Below are positions 36,363 to 45,942 of a stretch of DNA of 64,000 nt, piece by piece (position 1 is the stretch's first letter; each line of letters starts with the position of its first letter). The translations under genes and the position numbers were made by a program. The notes under the pieces were generated by a model that worked only from the letters and a program-made list of their open reading frames with translations, had not been told where the DNA came from and did not search any database. This DNA is from Clostridium sp. K13 (GTDB lineage: Bacteria; Bacillota; Clostridia; Clostridiales; Clostridiaceae). The stretch is taken from assembly GCF_019734195.1 (NCBI RefSeq), contig NZ_JAASHM010000010.1, forward strand, positions 50,193 to 114,192. Reading direction: 5' to 3'.

Positions 36363-37436
36363 TTAATTATTAGTTTCTTTATTAAGAAGAAGATTATTTA
36401 ATTTTAATAGATAGTTATTATATTCATTTAATTGAGACAGTTCACTTGAGAGTTGATTTAATGAATATTTAAGTTTAGTAATATATGAAACTATATCTAA
36501 TTGATTGGAAGATAGGTTAGTTGAATATAATTTTTCAAATTCAACAAGATTATCTAATATTGATTTAAGTGTGTTACTACAGTCTTGGCACTTATCATTA
36601 ATTGTAGAATTATTAAGTGATGATATACGAATATAATTAATTAATGTAGCATTTTGAATTAATTGACTTCGTACTTCTTTTATTCCTTCTACATTATTTT
36701 GAAAGTTAAAAAATGTTTCAAGAGCATTAATTGAATCTAATAATGGAGATGAATCACTAGTATCAGTAGAAGTAGTTGTAGTAGAGTCAGATTGTACAAT
36801 GGAATTAATACCATTAGTAATATCTTTAGAATTTTTAAGAAATTTCTTTGCTAATAGTGGAGGAATTGCCATTAAGGCAGTAAAAATACTACTAATCCAA
36901 CTTACAAATGTTTTTTGATTACCTATATATTTTGAAAGTGAGTTTGAAGATTTTTCTAGAGAACTTCTATGATTTGCTATAAGGTTACTAACTGAATGGA
37001 GAACCTTTAATTTAGCATTACTAGAGTTAGTAATTAATGTTTCAAATTCTGGTGAAACAGGATAAGTTATACTGCTATTAAAAATAGATTGGTTAATTGA
37101 ATCATAATCATTAATCAAATCAACAATAGTATTTTTATCTTCTGTGGATATTATATTATTATCTAAAAGTGAATTTGCATTATCATAAGCATTATTTAGT
37201 GAAGCTTCGTAATTAGTTTTATATTTTGAATTTCCAGTTAGAATAAAAGATTCCTTAGCATCACTCATTTCAGTTATATTACTTTTAAATTCATCCAATT
37301 CTATTATAGTATTTCTGTTATCTGAAGAATTATTTACAATACTAGATAAAGAAGAGTTATTATAAAATAAAAATAAATTTAAGCATATAACCAAAGTTAA
37401 TGTAAGAATAATAACATAAATCAAAAGTTTTTTCAT
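36363..37436 (-). CDS. Membrane protein with CHASE3/4HB-like sensor region, no output domain
   Basis: A 357-residue protein with a transmembrane segment at ~4-26, an extracytoplasmic mostly helical region (~27-170) that looks like a CHASE3 or four-helix-bundle ligand sensor, and a second hydrophobic segment (~176-196) followed by a basic LAKKFLKNSK stretch. The rest (~200-357) is a Ser/Thr linker and another helical bundle with a CQDC pair. No HAMP, kinase, GGDEF or methyl-accepting signalling motif is visible. It is divergent from the kdp operon, sharing its ~165-bp upstream region. I cannot name the family beyond fold resemblance. Confidence 0.55.
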   Translation of the reverse strand: MKKLLIYVIILTLTLVICLNLFLFYNNSSLSSIVNNSSDNRNTIIELDEFKSNITEMSDAKESFILTGNSKYKTNYEASLNNAYDNANSLLDNNIISTEDKNTIVDLINDYDSINQSIFNSSITYPVSPEFETLITNSSNAKLKVLHSVSNLIANHRSSLEKSSNSLSKYIGNQKTFVSWISSIFTALMAIPPLLAKKFLKNSKDITNGINSIVQSDSTTTTSTDTSDSSPLLDSINALETFFNFQNNVEGIKEVRSQLIQNATLINYIRISSLNNSTINDKCQDCSNTLKSILDNLVEFEKLYSTNLSSNQLDIVSYITKLKYSLNQLSSELSQLNEYNNYLLKLNNLLLNKETNN

Positions 37437-37490
37437 AATAAATCATCCTTTGTAATTACTTATGATTTATTATATGAATACCTACTAATA

Positions 37491-37512
37491 TTAAGTTCAT
37501 CATGGAACTTAA
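37491..37512. promoter_or_regulatory. Inverted repeat in the kdp divergent promoter region
   Basis: TTAAGTTC (37491-37498) and GAACTTAA (37505-37512) are exact inverted halves around ATCATG. A possible operator between the divergent genes. Confidence 0.4.
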
Positions 37513-37526
37513 AAATCTTTATACTT

Positions 37527-37551
37527 TCTTAACATCTTAACACCATCTTAA
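37527..37551 (+). promoter_or_regulatory. Candidate KdpE box
   Basis: TCTTAA(C) occurs three times, starting at 37527, 37535 and 37546; the last two are 11 bases apart, as expected for an OmpR/PhoB-family response regulator. It lies upstream of kdpF. Assignment to KdpE is inferred from position. Confidence 0.45.
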
Positions 37552-37601
37552 TTTTCAAAACTATATTATAAACTTGTAGTAAAAATCAAGGAGGGGTAAA
37601 T

Positions 37602-37691
37602 ATGGATGGATTAGTAATAGTATCATTCATTCTAGTAGTTTCACTATTATGCTACTTAGTTTATTGCTTAGTTGGGGGTGAAAATTTATGA
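37602..37691 (+). CDS. kdpF: KdpF small membrane subunit
   Basis: A 29-residue hydrophobic peptide (ATG 37602, GGAGGGG just upstream, TGA ending 37691) consisting of one transmembrane helix. KdpF stabilises the KdpABC potassium pump. Its stop overlaps the kdpA ATG (37688) in ATGA, the usual translational coupling. It is intact, unlike most of the genes after it. Confidence 0.75.
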   Translation: MDGLVIVSFILVVSLLCYLVYCLVGGENL

Positions 37692-39430
37692 TTAATGTTA
37701 TTTTGCAAATAGTTGTATATACAGTTGTTTTAGTTTTATTAGCAGTACCATTAGGTAAGTATATGGGAAAAGTATTTTCAGGAGAGAAAGTCTTTTTAAG
37801 CCCTATAGTAAGCCCTATTGAAAAGTTTTTGTAAAAGTTGCTAAAAATAGATGAAGAAAAAGGCATGGGATGGAAGCAATATGCTGGTGCTGTTCTTATG
37901 TTTAATTTATTAGGATTTATAGTAGTTTACTTATTACAGGTATTACAAAAGTATTTACCATTAAATCCAGAGGGGATATCAAATGTATCATCAGATTTAG
38001 CATTTAATACTGCTGCAAGTTTTGCAACTAATACAAATTGGCAGGCTTATAGTGGAGAAACAACTTTAAGTTATTTAACTCAAATGTTAGGATTATCAGT
38101 TCAAAATTTCCTTTCAGCAGCAGTAGGTATAGCAGTTTTAATTGCTGTAATAATAGGATTCATGAAAAGAAAGTCAAAAGAAATAGGAAACTTTTGGGTG
38201 GATTTAACTAAGTCATTATTATATATATTATTGCCATTATCAATAGTAGTTTCTTTATTTTTAGTATCACAAGGAGTAGTTCAAAACTTTAAAGAATATC
38301 AAGAAGTTAAATTAATAGATCCATATAAATTAGAAGATGGAACAGTTATAGATACTCAAATAATTCCAGGTGGGCCAGCAGCAAGCCAAATAGCAATTAA
38401 GCAATTAGGAACTAATGGAGGAGGATTCTTTGGTGTAAATTCAGCACATCCATTAGAAAATCCAACATTAGCATCAAATGTTGTTGAAGTTATATCTATA
38501 TTATTAATTGCAGTTGCACTATGTTTTACATTTGGATATATGGTTAAAGATAAAAAACAAGGACGAGCTATATTTTTAGCAATGTTTATAATTTATGCAT
38601 TTTGCTTATTTAGTGTTGGTATGCTAGAGCAAAAGGCTACACCTCAAATTGAACAAAATGGAATAGTAGATATAAGTTATTCAGATACACAAGCTGGCGG
38701 TAATATGGAAGGAAAGGAAGTAAGATTTGGTATAGCAAGTTCATCATTTTGGGCAGTTACTACTACAGCAGCTTCTAATGGATCTGTAAATTCAATGCAT
38801 GACTCTTATACTCCATTAGGTGGAGGAATAACAATGTTGTTAATGCAGTTAGGAGAGGTTATATTTGGGGGAGTGGGTTGTGGACTTTATGGAATGATGG
38901 CATTTATAATTATGACTGTATTTATATCAGGGCTTATGGTTGGTAGAACCCCTGAATATTTAGGTAAAAAAATAGAACCATTTGAGATGAAAATGGCATC
39001 ATTAGCAGTAATAACAACTCCGTTAATAGTGGTAATTGGTACAGCTATAGCATGTGTAATACCATCAATACAGGAGAGTTTAAACAATGGTGGTGCTCAT
39101 GGATTCTCAGAAATTTTATATGCACTTTCTTCAGCAGGAAACAACAATGGTAGTGCATTTGCTGCATTTAGTGCAGATACAGTTCCATTAAATATTTTAT
39201 TAGGAATAGCAATGTTGTTAGCAAGATTTGTACCGATAGTATTAATGCTTGCAATATCAGGTTCAATAGGAAAGAAAAAATATATACCAAGCTCAGCAAG
39301 AACATTAGCAACTAATAATGGTGTATTTGTAACATTGTTGATAATAGTTGTACTAATGATAGGAGCATTAAGCTTCTTCCCAGCATTAGCCTTAGGGCCA
39401 ATAGTAGAGCAGTTACAAATGTTGTTTTAG
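37688..39430 (+). pseudogene. kdpA: kdpA, potassium-translocating subunit, premature stop
   Basis: KdpA is the K+-binding channel-like subunit of the Kdp ATPase. Translation from ATG 37688 gives a proper N-terminus (VPLGKYMGKVFSGEK) but hits TAA at 37832-37834 (codon 49). Beyond it the same frame resumes KdpA sequence ([17 protein letters not shown]) to the end at 39430, including filter-like [14 protein letters not shown] and [10 protein letters not shown]. The expected residue is Tyr, so one base change (TAT or TAC to TAA) explains it. A TTG at 37838 could restart translation, but the product would lack the first membrane helix. Called a pseudogene on this single lesion plus those in the rest of the operon. 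Confidence 0.88.
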
Positions 39431-39458
39431 TAGTTTGAAGTGAAGGAGAGATTTTGCT

Positions 39459-41523
39459 ATGAGTAAAAAGAAGCAAGTTTTTATAGATGGAAACATGGTA
39501 AAAGAAGCCTTTAAGGATTCTTTTAAGAAATTATCACCGAAGATTCAATATAAAAATCCAGTAATGTTTGTGGTTTATATAGGTTCAATATTAACAACTG
39601 TTATATTTTTATCAACATTTTTTAATGAGAGTCAAGGACAAGAAAGATTATTTACTTTTTTAATAACACTGTTTCTTTGGTTTACTGTTTTATTTGCAAA
39701 CTTTGCGGAAGCAATTGCAGAAGGTAGAGGAAAGGCACAAGCTGATGCATTAAGGGCAGCTAAAAAGGATGTAATGTGTAGGAGGTTAAGAAGTATAGTT
39801 GATAGACTTGGAGATGTAGTTAAGTCATCAGATTTAGTAAAAGGTGATATTGTATTAGTTAAAGCTGGGGAGCAAATACCAGCAGATGGTGAAGTTATTG
39901 AGGGAATAGCTTCAGTTGACAAAAGTGCTATAACAGGTGAAAGTGCTCCAGTTATAAGAGAAGATGGTGGAGATAGAAGTTCTGTAACAGGTGGAACAAC
40001 TGTTGTTTCGGATTGGATAGTAATGAAGGTCACAGCGGGTAGTGGAGAAAGATTTTTAGATAAGATGATTTCAATGGTTGAGGGAGCTGCAAGAAAGAAA
40101 ACCCCTAATGAAATTGCTCTTCAAATATTATTAGTTTCATTAACAATAATATTTTTAGTAATAACATCAACCCTTTATGTATTTGGTGATTTTGCAGTTA
40201 AGTTAAATGGTGGAGGAGAATCAATATCAATTCTTTCGTTAATTGCATTATTAGTTTGTTTAGCACCAACAACAATAGGAGCTTTATTATCTTCAATTGG
40301 AATAGCTGGAATGAGTAGATTAACTAGTGCTAATGTTTTAGCTACTTCGGGTAGGGCAATAGAAGCGGCTGGAGATGTAGATGTGTTGTTATTAGATAAA
40401 ACAGGAACAATTACCTTAGGTAATAGACAAGCAGCAGAATTTATACCATTAGAAAATATATCAGTAGAGGAGTTAGCAGAAGTTGCTGCATTAAGTTCAT
40501 TAGCAGATAAGACACCTGAAGGTAAAAGTATAGTAGAGTTAGCTAAAACTCAATATAATTTCAAGGAAGAAGGAAATGAAGAAGGAGAATTTGTGCCATT
40601 TACAGCAAGAACAAAGATGAGTGGTATGAATTATAAAAATAGAGAAATAAGAAAGGGATCAGAATCTGCAATTAAAGCATATGTTCAAAAAATGGGTGGA
40701 GACTATCCAAATGAATGTAATGTTATAGTTAAAAGAATATCTAGAAAAGGAGGAACTCCTTTAGTAGTTGTTGAAAATGAGAAAGTTTTAGGTGTTGTAC
40801 ATTTAAAGGATATTATAAAATCAGGTGTTAAAGAAAAATTTAGTGATTTAAGGGAAATGGGAATTAAGACTGTAATGATTACTGGAGATAATCCATTAAC
40901 TGCAGCGGCAATAGCAGCAGAAGCAGGAGTGGATACTTACTTAGCAGAAGCTACTCCAGAAGCTAAGCTTAATTTAATTGCTGATTATCAACAAGCTGGT
41001 CATATAGTTGCAATGACTGGAGATGGAACAAATAAATGATGCACCAGCACTTGCTCAAGCAGATGTAGCAGTTGCTATGAATTCAGGGACACAAGCAGCA
41101 AAGGAAGCTGGAAATATGGTTGATTTAGATTCAAGCCCAACAAAGCTTATTGAAATTGTTAAGATAGGTAAGCAATTATTAATGACTAGAGGGGCCCTTA
41201 CAACATTTAGTATTGCAAATGACGTTGCTAAATACTTTGCTATAATACCACCATTATTTATGAGTATATTTCCTGTGTTAGACAAGCTTAATATTATGAG
41301 ATTATCAAGTCCAGAAAGTGCAATACTATCAGTAGTTATTTATAATGCAGTAATTATAGTAGTATTAATACCACTTTCATTAAAAGGTGTTAAGTATTCA
41401 GAAGCACCAGCTCATAAGCTTTTAAAGAAAAATTTATTAGTTTATGGATTAGGTGGAATTATAGTACCGTTTATTGCTATAAAGCTAATTGATATTTTAA
41501 TAAATCTTTTAGGTATATTTTAG
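39459..41523 (+). pseudogene. kdpB: kdpB, P-type ATPase subunit, frameshifted by 4-bp duplication
   Basis: KdpB is the catalytic P-type ATPase of the Kdp pump. The N-terminal frame (39459-41039) has the TGESAPV actuator motif and the phosphorylation site D313 in DKTGT. It ends in MTGDGTNK because AAAT is duplicated at 41030-41037, inside the invariant [17 protein letters not shown] motif. The C-terminal part continues in another frame ([33 protein letters not shown], listed in two runs: [12 protein letters not shown], then [15 protein letters not shown]) to 41523. The break removes the Asp pair of the hinge motif and the last membrane helices, so the protein would be dead. Removing four bases restores one ~688-residue frame. 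Confidence 0.93.
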
Positions 41524-41535
41524 GGAGGAAAAGAT

Positions 41536-42054
41536 ATGTGGAAAGTATTTAAAAAATCTTTAGGGATTTTATTAATATTTACTTTAATTGTAGGAGTTAT
41601 ATATCCAACGTTTATAACTGTATGTGCTCAAACATTTTTTAAAGATAAAGCTAATGGAAGTCTAATAGAAAAAAATGGAGAAGTGGTAGCATCAAAGCTT
41701 ATAGGACAAAACTTTACATCACCAGAATATTTCTGGGGAAGACCATCAGCAACAGCAGATTATCCTTATAATGGAGTTGCTGGTGCTGGTTCGAATAAAA
41801 CACCTGCAGGAGATGAGATAGAAGAAATTATAGCAAAAAGAGTTGAAGAATTACAAAAATATAATGGAACAGAGGAGAAAATTCCAGTAGATTTAGTAAC
41901 AGCTTCAGGTAGTGGTTTAGATCCAGATATATCAGTAGCTGCAGCAGAATATCAAGTTAAGAGAGTTTCAGAAGCAAGAAATATGAGTGAAAAAGAAGTT
42001 CAAGATATAATAGATGAAGTAAAACAAAAAAGGATTTTAGGCTTCTTTGGGTAA
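41536..42054 (+). CDS. kdpC: Potassium-transporting ATPase subunit C
   Basis: KdpC is the single-span subunit that assists ATP binding in the Kdp pump. The 172-residue frame is intact: N-terminal membrane helix (~8-32), AQTFFKDKANGSLI, then IGQNFTSPEYFWGRPSA split as GQNFTSPEYF and WGRPSATADYPYN, and the conserved SGSGLDPDISVAAAEYQV region (about 127-144). GGAGG precedes ATG 41536, 12 bases after the kdpB remnant. It is the only pump gene besides kdpF without a lesion, but is probably useless without KdpA and KdpB. Confidence 0.9.
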   Translation: MWKVFKKSLGILLIFTLIVGVIYPTFITVCAQTFFKDKANGSLIEKNGEVVASKLIGQNFTSPEYFWGRPSATADYPYNGVAGAGSNKTPAGDEIEEIIAKRVEELQKYNGTEEKIPVDLVTASGSGLDPDISVAAAEYQVKRVSEARNMSEKEVQDIIDEVKQKRILGFFG

Positions 42055-42128
42055 ACTTATGTTAATGTAGTTGAACTAAATTTAAAATTAGATGAAGTAC
42101 AAAATAGATAGAGGTTTATGAATGGAAT

Positions 42129-42239
42129 TGGTATAATTATGCTATTGAATAAAACTGCGAACTACAGTGAGAACGAAAAATGGAATATTACTTTTCCGGG
42201 AAGCGGTGAAATTTTCACATTATTTTGGGGTGATAATTA
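42129..42239 (+). promoter_or_regulatory. Spacer before kdpD with extended -10 promoter and two short dyads
   Basis: TGGTATAAT (42129-42137) is an extended -10 box that could drive kdpDE separately. Downstream, TTCCGGGAA (42194-42202) and GTGAAATTTTCAC (42206-42218) are adjacent short palindromes in a locally GC-richer stretch, just before GGGGTG and the kdpD ATG. Confidence 0.4.
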
Positions 42240-44953
42240 ATGATGGAAGAGGATAATAGGCCTAATTTGAGACAGTTATTAAAAATGGTAGAAAACGAAG
42301 AGGGCTATTTAAAAAAAGGAAAGCTTAAGGTGTTTTTTGGATATGCAGCTGGTGTAGGAAAAACCTATGCTATGCTGCAAGAAGCACATGAATTAAAAAA
42401 TAATAATGTTGATGTCGTAGTAGGATATATTGAAAGACATACAAGAAAAGATACATTAGAATTAATTAATGGGTTAGAAATTTTAAGTACAAGAAAAGTT
42501 GATTATAAAGGTGTAGAAATTGATGAATTTGACCTTAATTCTGCATTAGAAAGAAGTCCGGATGTATTATTGGTAGATGAATTGCTCCATACTAATCCAC
42601 CAAGATTTAGGCATAAAAAAAGATGGCAAGATATTGAGGAGCTTTTAGATGCAGGTATAAATGTTTATACTACATTAAATGTTCATCATTTGGAAAGTTT
42701 AAATGATGTTATAGCAAGTATTACTGGTGTCTTTGTTAAAGAAACAGTACCAGATTATATTGTAGATAAAGCTGATAAAATAGAGCTTATAGATATAGCT
42801 ACTAGTGATTTAAGAAAGAGATTTGATGAAGGTAAAATCTATAAAAAAGAAAATGTGGATAAAGCTAAAAGTAACTTTTTTACTGATGATAATCTAAAGG
42901 CATTAAGAGAATTGTCATTAAGAAAAACTGCAGATACAGTTAATAGTGTTGTTCAAATATCTAGATTATCAAAGGGAAACATTGATATATTACCTACAAA
43001 GGAAAAAATAGTGGCATGTATAAGTTCATCACCATCATCATCAACTGTTATAAGGAATGCAGCTAGAATGGCATCTTCATTTAAAACAGAATGGATAGCT
43101 TTATATGTAGGAAATTTAAATTCTAAAACTATGACTGATGAAGAAAAGAAAAGACTAAGAGAACATATAAATTTAGCAGAGAGACTAGGGGCTATAGTTG
43201 AAATGATCCATGGTGATGATATTGTGGAAGCAATTATAAAATTTTGTAATTATAGAAATGTAACTAAAATAATAATAGGAAGAAATGTATCAAGTAAAAA
43301 AGCATTATTAAAAATCAATAGAAAAGATATAGTAGATAAATTAATAGAAAAGGTTAAACATATTGAAGTTCATGTAATTCCAACTTCAATAAAACCAATG
43401 CCTAAAAAAATAAAATTTAATATTAAGGATAAAACACTAAGGGATAAATTATATTTTAGTAAAAGGGAATTATTATTGCAATTACATTTTCTTTATTAGC
43501 AACTACTATAGCTATTATTATAAATTATTGAGGGTTTGCAGAAGCTAATATATTATTGGTATATATACTAGCTATATTGTTTATTTCTGTTAATACTAAG
43601 GGATATGCAATTGGTATAATTTTTGCTTTTATAAATGTAATATGTTTTAATTTTTTCTTTACACATCCTAAATTAACATTACAGTTCGATGATCCTACTT
43701 ATTTAGTAACTTTCCCGTTTTTTGTGTTAGTTGCAACAATAACATCAACTTTAACTACTAGGATTAAGGAGCAAGCTGATATATTTGAAAAACGTGAAGA
43801 AGCGGCTCAAATGTTATATCAAATAAGTAGAAGTTTTATTAACTTATCAGGAGAAGAAAATATAATTAATACTGGTATTACTCATCTTGCTCAAGGATTA
43901 AGAAGAGATACTATATGCTTTGAAGCTAAAAAAGGTATTTTAACTGGCAATTATATTATAAAAAATATAAATAATAATTTTAGACAAGAGCAATTAAGTA
44001 ATGAAAAGAACTTTGAAATTGCATATTGGGTACTAAATAATAGGAAAAGGGCAGGTAGAGGAACAGATACTCATAATGGAAGTGAGGTATACTATATACC
44101 AATAATAGTTAAGGAAAAAATATTTGGAGTTCTTGGAGTTTACTTTGGAAATGATGATGTTGATAAAGATGATATGAGCTTAATTGAAGCCGTAGTAGCA
44201 CAGATGTCATTAGCTTTAGATAGAGAAGAGTTAGTTAAAGAAAAGGAAGAAACTAAGCTAGAATTTGAAAGAGAGCAATTAAGAAGCAATTTATTAAGAG
44301 CAATTTCTCATGATTTAAGAACACCATTAACAGGTATTGCAGGTTCTAGTAATTTAATTTTATCTTCTTATGATGAGTTGAGTAGGGAGGTTATGATTGA
44401 TCTTGTAAAAGAAATTAATAATGATTCAGAATGGCTAATAAGGTTAGTTGAAAACTTATTAAGTATGACGAGAATAGAAAGTGGAAAGTTAGAAATTAAA
44501 AAGAATCCAGAAATAGTTGAAGAAATATTATCAGAATCTATACAACATTTGAAAAGTAGATTAAATAATCATAAATTAACTGTGGATATTCCACAAGATG
44601 TATTATTTGTGCCAATGGATGGAAAACTCATAGAACAGGTAATAATTAATTTAGTTGATAACGCAGTAAAGTATACTCCAGAAGGTTCTGTAGTAAAGAT
44701 AAAGGTTTATGGAAATAAGAATAATGTTTATTTTGAAATAAGTGATAATGGCCCTGGAATAAATAAAAATGATATAGATCATTTATTTGAAACCTTTTAT
44801 AAAGGCAATAAGAATAATGCAGACTCTAGAAGAGGAGTAGGACTAGGGTTAGCCATATGTAAATCTATTGTTTTAGCTCATGGTGGAGATATAAAGGTTA
44901 GGAATAATGAAGCAGGTGGAGCAAAATTTATATTTACATTACCTGTTGAGTAA
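42240..44953 (+). pseudogene. kdpD: kdpD, sensor kinase, frameshift plus nonsense mutation
   Basis: KdpD is the K+/turgor sensor histidine kinase. The N-terminal frame (42240-43499) holds the KdpD domain with Walker A-like GYAAGVGKTYAML (about residues 37-49) and the USP-like domain. One A is missing near 43468, so the frame closes early with TAG at 43497. In the correct frame the next sequence (IIIAITFSLLATTIAIIINY) meets TGA at 43529-43531 where Trp (TGG) is expected. The remainder (to 44953) keeps the membrane helices, GAF-like domain, H-box AISHDLRTPLTG and ATPase motifs. Two independent lesions separate sensor and kinase halves, so no full KdpD can be made. The isolated kinase half lacks a clear start. 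Confidence 0.93.
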
Positions 44954-44976
44954 AATTTATAATTAGGAGTGTAATT

Positions 44977-45676
44977 ATGAACAATAATACTATGATTTTA
45001 GTAGTTGAGGATGAAAAGGCTATTAGAAATTTTATTAAAATATCTTTAGATACACAAGGATATAGGATTATAGAAGGTTGTACTGGTAATGAGGCTATAG
45101 CATTGACAATGTCTTATAATCCAGAGTTAATAATACTAGATTTAGGATTACCTGATATGGATGGAATAGAGGTAATTAGAAAAATTAGAGAGTTTAAAGA
45201 TACACCAATCATAATAGTATCTGCAAGAGGACAAGACAGAGATAAGATAGATGCTTTGGACTTGGGTGCTGATGATTATTTATCTAAGCCATTTAGTATG
45301 GGAGAGCTTCTTGCAAGAGTAAGGGTACTACTAAGAAGAGTAGGAAGAAATAAAGAAAGTTCAGAAATAGTAAATAATTATAATGTTGATGGATTAGAAG
45401 TAGATTTAGAGAAAAGAAGGATAATGATTCAGGGGGGAGGAGGTTCACTTTACACCAATTGAATTTAAAATATTTGCTTTGTTAGTTAAGCATGCTGGGA
45501 AAGTATTAACTCATAATTATATTATTAAAGAGGTATGGGGAGGGGTAATTGGTGGTGAAAATCAATCTTTAAGGGTTTTTATGGCTAATATAAGAAGAAA
45601 GATTGAAAAAGAACCAGCAAACCCAAGATTTTTATTAACTGAAGTTGGAGTTGGATATAGATTAGTAGATGAATAA
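44977..45676 (+). pseudogene. kdpE: kdpE, response regulator, frameshifted in a G run
   Basis: KdpE is the OmpR-type regulator paired with KdpD. The receiver domain is intact (VVEDEKAIRNF, phospho-acceptor Asp in IILDLGLPDMDG, and the switch Lys in LSKPFSMGELLAR). At 45432-45437 a run of six G stands where five would encode the expected QGEEVHFTPIEFK, so the frame closes at 45462 with GGGGSLYTN. The winged-helix DNA-binding domain (HFTPIEFKIFALL, then VWG...RVFMANIRRKIE) continues in the next frame to 45676. Loss of one G would restore ~233 residues. A G-tract slip is the simplest cause. Confidence 0.93.
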
Positions 45677-45788
45677 GTCTAATAATCTTTTTAGTGTTTT
45701 CAAAATAATTAAATATTTTTGCCTCTTTTAGTAAAAAATAAATTATCAGAAAATTTTTTAGACAATCGTTTACAAAAAAGTATCTATA

Positions 45789-45817
45789 TTGTTTAGTAAT
45801 AATAATTATAGTATAAT
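45789..45817 (+). promoter_or_regulatory. Promoter of gpmI
   Basis: TTGTTT (45789-45794), 17-base spacer, TATAAT (45812-45817). A cre-like half site (TCGTTTACA, 45766-45774) lies just upstream. Confidence 0.55.
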
Positions 45818-45847
45818 AAACATGGTTCAATTAAAGATACTAATGAC

Positions 45848-45906
45848 AAGTGAGATTCAACATACTTTAATTTCATAATGAAACTCACAAAGTTATCACT
45901 TTTTTT
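45848..45906 (+). promoter_or_regulatory. Leader hairpin before gpmI
   Basis: AAGTGA (45848-45853) can pair with TCACTT (45896-45901), followed by TTTTT; alternatively GTGAG (45850-45854) pairs with CTCAC (45884-45888). A possible attenuator in the gpmI leader. Confidence 0.4.
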
Positions 45907-45942
45907 GAAACTAAAAAAGTATATATATATTTGGAGGGAATT

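Noticed and set aside
39459..41523. Reading the two kdpB segments as two genuine split subunits
   Set aside because: The break falls inside the invariant TGDGTNDAP motif at an exact 4-base duplication, so a disrupted single gene is far more likely.
37688..45676. Sequencing or assembly error as the full explanation for the broken kdp genes
   Set aside because: Not excluded, but two lesions are base substitutions and no other long gene in the window shows a frameshift, so clustered errors only here are unlikely.
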